The notes under the pieces are model-generated. The model had not been told where the DNA came from and ran no database searches. It saw nothing but the letters and a program-made list of their open reading frames with translations. Shown here piece after piece: positions 58,241 to 64,000 of a stretch of DNA of 64,000 nt. The DNA is taken from the NCBI RefSeq assembly GCF_003568865.1, contig NZ_CP031115.1, positions 2,418,001-2,482,000 of the forward strand, given 5' to 3'. This DNA comes from Rubrobacter indicoceani (GTDB taxonomy: Bacteria > Actinomycetota > Rubrobacteria > Rubrobacterales > Rubrobacteraceae). The position numbers and the translations under genes are program-made. The stretch's first letter is position 1. Every line of letters starts with the position of its first letter.

Positions 58241-59278
58241 GTGGACGGTCCGCTAGTAGAATCCGACGCAGTATCGGAATATGGAGGATGCACGACGGAT
58301 ACAGGGACCGCACATAAAAAGCCGGACATCCCGGGCCGAACGGACGCGCTCGCGGCCGAAAACATCACCCTCCGCTACAAATCCAGCGGTCGCGGCGTCT
58401 CGGGCGCAAGCCTGTCCGCTGCAAAGGGAGAGGTCCTCGGCCTCGTAGGGCCGAACGGAAGCGGCAAGTCTACGCTGCTTCGGGTGCTGTCTACCGCCGT
58501 TGCGCCGGACGCGGGGACTTTCTCGGTGTGCGGTTTCGACGGGATAAAGGAGAAGCGAAAGGTTCGGGCGCGGCTCGGGCTTATGGTGGACCGCCCGACA
58601 CACTACAACGACCTCTCCGGCTGGGCGAACGCCTTTCTGTTCGCCCGGCACTACGGGCTTTCGGAGAAGGAGACCAACGCCGCGCTCGCGCCGCTCTTCG
58701 ACCACTTCGACCTGACAGAGTACAGGGACGAGCGGGCAAAGACCTACTCCTACGGGATGGGCAAGAAGCTTGCGCTTATAGAGGCCTTTGCCCACTCGCC
58801 GGAAGTCCTGATGCTCGACGAGCCTTCGCTCGGCCTCGACTACACCTCGCAGCTCGCTTACCAGCGAAAGGTCCGTGAGATGTCGGCCGCCGGAACGACC
58901 ATCCTGCTGTCTTCCAACCAGGTGGACGAGGTGGAGGCTCTGTGCGACCGGGTCGTGTTCCTGAGCCGGGGTGAGATCGTCGCGACCGGGACGCCCGATG
59001 AGCTCGTGGCCTCGGTCGGGGGGGTACGGCGGATCGTGGCGAGCCTGCGAAACCCGGTCGAGTACTCGGGGGTCGAGAACTTAGCCGGGGTGCAGCGGGT
59101 CGTGACCGAGGGCCGGGAGATAGTCATCCAGACGGACGAGCGGCCCGGCATCGTCGCCGAGGTCGTCGGGTCGGTGGTTGCCTCGGGCGGGGATATAGTG
59201 AACCTCTCGGTCTCGCGCCCGAACCTTGAAGACGTATTCGTGAAGCTGACCGGAGAGGCTCTGAAACGTGAGGATTAA
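58241..59278 (+). CDS. ABC transporter ATP-binding protein
   Basis: Up to 345 residues; the GTG start is uncertain because the first ~30 residues are unusual and the domain starts at ALAAENITLRY. Walker A GPNGSGKST, signature YSYGMGKKLALIEAF (variant of LSGGQ), Walker B VLMLDEPSLGLDY, H-loop replaced by SSNQVDE where His is usual. C-terminal regulatory tail. Overlaps the permease by 11 bp. Confidence 0.88.
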   Translation: MDGPLVESDAVSEYGGCTTDTGTAHKKPDIPGRTDALAAENITLRYKSSGRGVSGASLSAAKGEVLGLVGPNGSGKSTLLRVLSTAVAPDAGTFSVCGFDGIKEKRKVRARLGLMVDRPTHYNDLSGWANAFLFARHYGLSEKETNAALAPLFDHFDLTEYRDERAKTYSYGMGKKLALIEAFAHSPEVLMLDEPSLGLDYTSQLAYQRKVREMSAAGTTILLSSNQVDEVEALCDRVVFLSRGEIVATGTPDELVASVGGVRRIVASLRNPVEYSGVENLAGVQRVVTEGREIVIQTDERPGIVAEVVGSVVASGGDIVNLSVSRPNLEDVFVKLTGEALKRED

Positions 59279-59990
59279 CCCGCCGGACGCGTACTGGAAA
59301 AAGGACGTTTCGCTTTTCTTCGGCAAGCGGTTCGCGCTCTTCATAAAGATGCTCTATCCGCTGGTCGTTATCGTTCCGGTGGCGGCGAGCGATATACCGG
59401 CACAGTACGCCGCCGCCGTTATAGGCATCGTTGCCATCATGGCCGGGACCTTCGGCGCGGGCGAGTCCCTGACAAACGACATAAACGACGGCATCCTTGT
59501 CCGGCTCTCCATGACGCCGGTTTCTCCCTACAAGGTCGTGGCCCAGATCCTTGCGGTCAACGCCGTTCTTGACTTTATACAGCTGCTCCCGGCGCTGGCG
59601 ATCGTCTACTTTATACACACCCCGCCGCTTGTCTGGGTCCTTGCTGCTACGTTCGCGGTCTTCCTGACGCTCATCACGGCGAACTCCATCGGCATCCTGC
59701 TCGCCAACGTAACGACCAGCCCGGCGGACGTGCTTCTGTACGCAACGATCATCCTGTTCCCGCTGATCTACCTCTCCGGCTTCTTCCGTAACCAGAACCC
59801 CGAAGGCTGGCTTGCCGTCGCCCGGGATTTCGTTCCGTTCTCCTACATGAACGACGCTTTAAAGGAGGTCTTCGGCATCGCCGGTCGGCTCTCCCCGTCC
59901 GAGGTCCTGATCCTCCCGACGCTTATCTGCTGCGTCGTGGCGGTCGCCGTGTGCCTCACCGCACCCCGGCTTCTCTCACCCCGGCTGTAA
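59268..59990 (+). CDS. ABC-2 type permease
   Basis: 240 residues, six TM helices. The intracellular NDINDGILVRLSMTPVSPYKVVAQIL loop is the ABC-2/DrrB-type coupling element, and GFFRNQNPEGWLAVARDFVPFSYMNDALKEVF near the end is typical. Exporter with the preceding ATPase; substrate unknown. Confidence 0.9.
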   Translation: MRINPPDAYWKKDVSLFFGKRFALFIKMLYPLVVIVPVAASDIPAQYAAAVIGIVAIMAGTFGAGESLTNDINDGILVRLSMTPVSPYKVVAQILAVNAVLDFIQLLPALAIVYFIHTPPLVWVLAATFAVFLTLITANSIGILLANVTTSPADVLLYATIILFPLIYLSGFFRNQNPEGWLAVARDFVPFSYMNDALKEVFGIAGRLSPSEVLILPTLICCVVAVAVCLTAPRLLSPRL

Positions 59991-60046
59991 TCCCCTGTAG
60001 TATCTTTCTGAATGATCCGACAGAGATACAGGGAGTTGGAGCACAT

Positions 60047-60238
60047 ATGGCCCTTGACGCAGAGCACCGGGAGAACCTTCTTGAAGCCCTCCGACTTATA
60101 GAGACGGCCCGTGAAAGCCTTATCGGCGCCGACGACTTCGACTCGGTGAGAATAGACGGCAACCTCGTTACCGCTCTCTCCTCTACAAAGGCCGCCCTCG
60201 CGGTCGTCGCCCGGACGGACGAACCGCAGGGATCATAG
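60047..60238 (+). CDS. small helical hypothetical protein
   Basis: 63 residues, ATG behind GGGAGTTGGAG. Two amphipathic helices (HRENLLEALRLIETARESLI and LVTALSSTKAALAVVA) joined by an acidic loop. No family recognised. Confidence 0.6.
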   Translation: MALDAEHRENLLEALRLIETARESLIGADDFDSVRIDGNLVTALSSTKAALAVVARTDEPQGS

Positions 60239-61051
60239 CGAGCGCTCCCGGGCCTCTATCCCGGCCCGGCACCGTTGCTCGAGGCTCCTGAACTCCCGCC
60301 AGCGGGCGAGGATCCCCGGCGGGTTTCCGAGGTTCCGCTCCCCCTCCCGCGACTCGACCGCGAGCCGCCCGCCCCGGAGCCGCCCCGAGGCCCGAAACGA
60401 GACGCGGTGCTCAAGGTCGGGGACGGAGAAATCACAGGCGTAGATAACGGCCTCCCCGGACCCTGGCAGAACCCTTCCGGTAAGGGAGCTTACGGAGACG
60501 AAGTCCGGCTCTCCCCGGTAGTCGGCGGCCACGACGTCGCACGAGACCCCACCGACCTCCCGCCAGAAAAGCACGGCGTGGTCCCTTTGCGGCTGGCGTC
60601 TGATCAGCGGTACGGCCTCGCCCGCAGCTTCCAGCTTAAGGATAAAGCGCGGGACGTACCACCAGTTCTCTCGGCGGAGTATAAGGCTGTTGGAGAGCTT
60701 CCTTCCCGGCGGGAACTTGACGAGTTCCTGGTGGATCAGCTCCTCGCAGAAAAGCTCGCCCTCGATATCCGGCACAACGGAGAGACGCCCCGAGACCCCG
60801 AGCGGCCTCCACCCGACCCGCGCCAGCCGGGAGTCCGTGAAGCTCAGGCAGGCCTCCGGGTTGCGCTCCAGATGTTCGGCGAGTTCCGCCTCGGCGTAGG
60901 TCAGGGTAAAGGCCGGTCTTCCATCGAGAACCACGGGCGTTACCGGGCGCGCGCTTATCCGACCGTCCCGGTCCCGGTAGGCGAGTTCCGCGACGGCGGC
61001 GGTCTCTGCGCTCCGGAGAAGGTCCTCCGAAGCCCCGTCCCTTATCTCCAT
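60233..61051 (-). CDS. pyridoxamine 5'-phosphate oxidase-like split-barrel protein
   Basis: 272 residues. The first ~130 residues have the flavin-binding split-barrel pattern: VAELAYRDRDGRISARPVTPVVLDGRPAFTLTYAEAELAEHL, ACLSFTDSRL, VSGRLSVVPD. A beta-rich C-terminal half follows. The cofactor is probably FMN or F420. Divergent from cstA. Confidence 0.7.
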   Translation of the reverse strand: MEIRDGASEDLLRSAETAAVAELAYRDRDGRISARPVTPVVLDGRPAFTLTYAEAELAEHLERNPEACLSFTDSRLARVGWRPLGVSGRLSVVPDIEGELFCEELIHQELVKFPPGRKLSNSLILRRENWWYVPRFILKLEAAGEAVPLIRRQPQRDHAVLFWREVGGVSCDVVAADYRGEPDFVSVSSLTGRVLPGSGEAVIYACDFSVPDLEHRVSFRASGRLRGGRLAVESREGERNLGNPPGILARWREFRSLEQRCRAGIEARERSL

Positions 61052-61065
61052 AAAGCAACCCTGGC

Positions 61066-61094
61066 TTGAAACGAAATCATATTATCTTCATACT
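61066..61094 (+). promoter_or_regulatory. sigma-70 promoter of cstA
   Basis: TTGAAA (61066-61071), 17-bp AT-rich spacer, CATACT (61089-61094), leaving a ~60-nt leader before the ATG. Confidence 0.6.
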
Positions 61095-61161
61095 ACCGGA
61101 CAGGGAGTGAAATACATGCGGCTTCGAAACTGCGGTTCGTCGGGGAAGAGAGGAGAGCCAT

Positions 61162-62913
61162 ATGCCGGCCATAGTCATCGTCGTACTGGTAATCGGTGCG
61201 TTTTATCTGGGGTATCGGTTCTACTCGAAATACCTGGCCGAAAAGGTCTACGCGCTCGACAAATCCCGCCGGACCCCGGCCCACGAGTTCGAGGACGGTG
61301 TGGACTACGTACCGACGAACAAGCACATCCTGTTCGGACACCACTTCACGAGCGTAGCGGGGGCCGCCCCGATAACCGGCCCCGCCATAGCGGTCTTCTG
61401 GGGCTGGATGCCGGCGCTTCTGTGGGTGGTTCTCGGGACGATCTTCGCCGCCGGAGCGCATGACTTCGGGGCGATAGTCGTCTCGGTCAGGAACAAGGCC
61501 CAGAACATCGGTACGCTCGCCGGGTCGGTTATCAGCCGCCGGGCGCGAACGCTGTTCCTTGTCATCATCTTCTTTCTTCTGACGCTCGTAAACGCGGTCT
61601 TCGCCATCGTCATGAGCACGCTGTTCATCAACACGCCGTCGGCGGTCATCCCCGCTGCGGTCGTTATCCCCATCGCGCTCGCCATCGGTCAGCTCGTCTA
61701 CCGCAGACGCGGCTCGATAGTGCTCCCGACGATAGTCGGGCTTGTGATCCTGTACGCTACGATCCCGCTCGGGCAGGTGTACCCGATCACGGTAGACCCG
61801 CTCGCCGGGCTGCTCGGGGTCGAGGCCCAGACGGTGTGGGTCATAATTCTCTTCACCTACACGTGGTTCGCCGCGAGGCTCCCGGTGTGGCTGCTGCTCC
61901 AGCCGCGAGACTACATAAACTCCTACCAGCTCTTCGTGGCTCTGGCCGTGATCTTCCTCGGCATCGCCGTCGGGCTGAACACCATCGTCGCTCCGGCTTT
62001 CAACACGAACCTGCCGGAAGGCTCACCGTTCTGGTTCCCGTTCCTGTTCATCACGATCGCCTGTGGCGCGATCTCGGGCTTCCACAGCCTCGTCGCCTCT
62101 GGGACGACCTCCAAGCAACTGGATAACGAGCAGGACGCCCGTTACGTCGGGTACGTCGGCTCGCTCGGCGAGGGATCTCTGGCTACGGCTGCGATCCTTG
62201 CCTGCACCGCCGGCATCGGCAGCTACGCCGTCTGGCAGGAGAGTTACTCAAGCTTCTCGTCGGCCTCGGCGAACGGGCTGGGCAACTTCACCGCCGGGGT
62301 CGGGGAGTTCGTGAGCAACCTCGGGATTCCGGCGGCGGTCGGGGCGACGTTCGCGGCGGTCGTGGTCATCACGTTCGCCGGTACGACGCTCGATACGGCG
62401 GTGCGGCTTCAGCGGTATGTCATTCAGGAGATCGGCGAGGTCGCGGGCTCGCGCTTTCTCTCGCGCAACATGACGCTCGCCGCCACGATAGCGGTTCTGC
62501 TCTCGGCAGGGCTTGCGCTCTTCCCCTACGGCGGCGGCGGGGAGGCCGGGTTCGCCTTCGGCGTCCTGTGGCAGCTTTTCGGGACGACAAACCAGCTCAC
62601 CGCCGGACTCGCTCTAGCGGTTATAGCGGTCTGGGTGCTTGCGAGCGGCAGAAACCCGCTGGCGGCGATCATCCCGCTTGTTTTTCTGCTGACGATGACA
62701 ACCTGGGCCCTGCTTATAAACCTCGGCAACTTCTTCCGCGACGGCGCGTGGCTCCTGCTCGTGCTCGACATCGTGGTCTTTGTCCTGGCGCTCTGGCTTA
62801 TAGTCGAGGCCGCTTCGGCGATGAACCGGGTCCGCCGGGATCGGCGCAGCGGAGGCGACGGTGCAAACGCCGCAACGGACGGCTCCGGGCGGCCGCCGGA
62901 GAGCGGAAGCTAG
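61162..62913 (+). CDS. cstA: CstA-family peptide/pyruvate transporter
   Basis: 583 residues, about 16-18 TM helices. GHHFTSVAGAAPITGPAIAVFWGW and TLDTAVRLQRYVIQE are diagnostic of carbon-starvation protein CstA, as are HDFGAIVVSVRNKAQNIG and the C-terminal GTTNQLTAGLAL. It imports peptides or pyruvate. The family is often followed by a tiny CC-rich gene. Here it is followed within 2 bp by a Cys-rich small protein gene. Confidence 0.93.
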   Translation: MPAIVIVVLVIGAFYLGYRFYSKYLAEKVYALDKSRRTPAHEFEDGVDYVPTNKHILFGHHFTSVAGAAPITGPAIAVFWGWMPALLWVVLGTIFAAGAHDFGAIVVSVRNKAQNIGTLAGSVISRRARTLFLVIIFFLLTLVNAVFAIVMSTLFINTPSAVIPAAVVIPIALAIGQLVYRRRGSIVLPTIVGLVILYATIPLGQVYPITVDPLAGLLGVEAQTVWVIILFTYTWFAARLPVWLLLQPRDYINSYQLFVALAVIFLGIAVGLNTIVAPAFNTNLPEGSPFWFPFLFITIACGAISGFHSLVASGTTSKQLDNEQDARYVGYVGSLGEGSLATAAILACTAGIGSYAVWQESYSSFSSASANGLGNFTAGVGEFVSNLGIPAAVGATFAAVVVITFAGTTLDTAVRLQRYVIQEIGEVAGSRFLSRNMTLAATIAVLLSAGLALFPYGGGGEAGFAFGVLWQLFGTTNQLTAGLALAVIAVWVLASGRNPLAAIIPLVFLLTMTTWALLINLGNFFRDGAWLLLVLDIVVFVLALWLIVEAASAMNRVRRDRRSGGDGANAATDGSGRPPESGS

Positions 62914-62914
62914 C

Positions 62915-63343
62915 GTGCCGGACTACAGACACCGCATCCTGCTCGTCCGGGAACTCGACGCTCAGGTTTCGGCTTCGGGCTGCTGCGGTCGCATCGGCGG
63001 CAAGCACAGCGAACTGGGCGCGGGCCAGGACTACGCCCACAACCGCCGCGAGATGGAGGCGATGGGCGAGGTCTACCGCGCCCTCAAGAAAGCCCTCTTC
63101 GACGAGGACGTGGAGCTCAGCGTCGTTGACCCGCGCAACGCCGTCTGGCTTCTTCCGGCCATCCTCCGTGACGCCCGAAAGCACGGACGCCCGGCGAAGG
63201 AGACGCTGAAGAGCATCAAAAACGGCCTCTCCTACAACTCCATCGTCTTTGACGGCAAGGTGCTGTTCTCCGGCAGAATCCCAGCCCCCGAGAAGGCGGT
63301 CGAGGCGGTTCTGGGGGAACTGAAGGCAGCCCGTGTCACCTAG
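62915..63343 (+). CDS. Cys-rich thioredoxin-like small protein linked to CstA
   Basis: 142 residues; GTG start 2 bp after the cstA stop. RILLVRELDAQVSASGCCGRIGG has a Cys-Cys near residue 20; then helices (MEAMGEVYRALKKALF) and strand VELSVVDPRNAVWLLPAILRDAR, with KVLFSGRIPAPEKAVEAVL at the end, a thioredoxin-like order. Possibly a metal- or redox-handling protein. It overlaps the following CC-star gene by 11 bp. Confidence 0.7.
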   Translation: MPDYRHRILLVRELDAQVSASGCCGRIGGKHSELGAGQDYAHNRREMEAMGEVYRALKKALFDEDVELSVVDPRNAVWLLPAILRDARKHGRPAKETLKSIKNGLSYNSIVFDGKVLFSGRIPAPEKAVEAVLGELKAARVT

Positions 63344-63599
63344 CTTCCGCGAGCTCTTCGAGCGCTTCGAGGAGCTCAACCGCGAGTACATGGTGAGCCG
63401 CTGGCAGTCCGGGCTGCAGAAGGAGGCCGCCCGACAGGAGGACGCGCTGATGGCGATGCTCTTTCTGGAGGCGCTCGGGGTCGAGAACCCGACGGGTTAC
63501 TACACGCTGGACCTCTATCCGGAGTTTGTCGAGTCGTTTCACCGCTGGCACCGCAAGATGGGGATGGACACCTTCCCCGAACCCGGCTTCTGCTGTTGA
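63333..63599 (+). CDS. cory-CC-star-type small protein
   Basis: 88 residues, ending in a terminal Cys-Cys (EPGFCC and stop). Contains FRELFERFEELNREYMVSRWQ and LFLEALGVENPTGYYTLDLYPEFVESFHRWHRKMG. The architecture matches the actinobacterial small-protein family named for its CC end. The stop overlaps the ArsA-like start (TTGA), so all four genes are tightly coupled. Confidence 0.7.
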   Translation: MSPSFRELFERFEELNREYMVSRWQSGLQKEAARQEDALMAMLFLEALGVENPTGYYTLDLYPEFVESFHRWHRKMGMDTFPEPGFCC

Positions 63600-64000
63600 C
63601 CGAGGGTTCTCCGGGAGGCTTCGGTCGCAGGCTGGCCTTCTTCGGCGGGAAGGGCGGCGTCGGCAAGACAACGCTCGCTGCGGCTTACGCGATGCTTCTC
63701 GCCTCTTGTAAAGAGAAGACGCTCCTTGTCTCGACCGACCCGGCTCATTCTACGGGCGACATCCTTGGAACGAGGCTCTCCGGCAGGCCGGAGAAAGTGG
63801 AAGAAAACCTCTTTGCGGTGGAAATAGACGCGTCGGCCGACGCCGCGCGGTACATCGAGGGGGTGAAAGAGGACTCAAAAAAGTCCGTCAGCCCGGAGGT
63901 TCTGCCGACGGTGGAGAAGCACCTCGACCTCGCCAGGACAAGCCCCGGCACGGAGGAGGCCGCGCTCTTCGAGCGGTTCGTCGACCTTATCGCGCTCTGC
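63596..64000 (+). CDS. ArsA/Get3-family ATPase (5' part only)
   Basis: Partial, 135 codons to the window edge. Deviant Walker A FFGGKGGVGKTT at the N-terminus and LLVSTDPAHSTGDILG (switch I) identify ArsA/Get3-type P-loop ATPases; no second half is visible yet. TTG start overlapping the CC-star stop. Such ATPases transfer metalloids or tail-anchored membrane proteins; the target is open. Confidence 0.85.
   Translation, partial: MTEGSPGGFGRRLAFFGGKGGVGKTTLAAAYAMLLASCKEKTLLVSTDPAHSTGDILGTRLSGRPEKVEENLFAVEIDASADAARYIEGVKEDSKKSVSPEVLPTVEKHLDLARTSPGTEEAALFERFVDLIALC

Noticed and set aside
1-64000. CRISPR arrays, tRNA and rRNA genes
   Set aside because: Intergenic regions were read on both strands; no repeat-spacer pattern, no tRNA cloverleaf with T-loop, no rRNA-like stretch was seen.

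Overview
The window is high-GC (roughly 60-65%), gene-dense bacterial chromosome. It uses many GTG, TTG and apparently CTG starts, and several genes carry a TANNNT box 6-7 nt before the start codon, which suggests leaderless mRNAs. Gene content (Asp23/AmaP envelope-stress genes, MarP-like protease, FolP2-like protein, LPxTG surface proteins, cory-CC-star protein, RlmN, CstA) fits a deep-branching actinobacterium such as Rubrobacter. The genus is an inference. No rRNA, tRNA, CRISPR array, prophage or intact insertion sequence was seen.

Layout. 1-14.0 kb: an exopolysaccharide locus, mostly on the minus strand: TPR protein, Wzz-like protein, BY-kinase-like protein with an altered P-loop, polymerase/ligase, sulfotransferase, two glycosyltransferases, C39-like peptidase, sugar epimerase, sulfatase-like enzyme, flippase, with one plus-strand glucosaminidase. 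14.0-16.3 kb: two recently duplicated LPxTG proteins and a CAP-domain protein. 16.4-19.8 kb: a membrane protein followed by an apparent beta-lactamase-like remnant, then an M20 peptidase. 19.8-28.7 kb: a DNA-end-processing island: a nuclease-like gene broken by TGA, then NurA-like, HerA-like, Mre11/SbcD and Rad50/SbcC. 28.8-33.9 kb: bacterial PH-domain proteins, RlmN, MarP-like protease, small genes. 34.0-40.7 kb: a LON-domain protein and a respiratory operon in which two CydA-like subunits flank a Rieske protein, cytochrome b6 and subunit IV, with no CydB and no c-type cytochrome. 41-48.3 kb: ABC exporter, purine permease, FolP2-like protein, MscS channel, ECF sigma/anti-sigma pair. 48.4-51.8 kb: envelope-stress operon (GlsB, Asp23, two AmaP-like, DUF2273) behind a SigB-type promoter. 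51.9-60.2 kb: VanY peptidase, TRIC channel, ABC binding lipoprotein, a decayed alpha/beta hydrolase, an orphan structured RNA candidate, FemAB-like protein, dehydrogenase and an ABC exporter. 60.2-64 kb: flavin-barrel protein, then CstA with two Cys-rich small proteins and an ArsA/Get3-like ATPase that runs off the end.

Strongest candidates for something undescribed: (1) the Rieske/cytochrome b operon bracketed by a CydA/CydA'-like pair that seems to lack a quinol-binding loop, suggesting a fused bc-bd quinol oxidase; (2) the archaeal-style HerA-NurA-Mre11-Rad50 island; (3) the CstA / CC-protein / ArsA cluster; (4) the four-hairpin orphan RNA near 55.6 kb.
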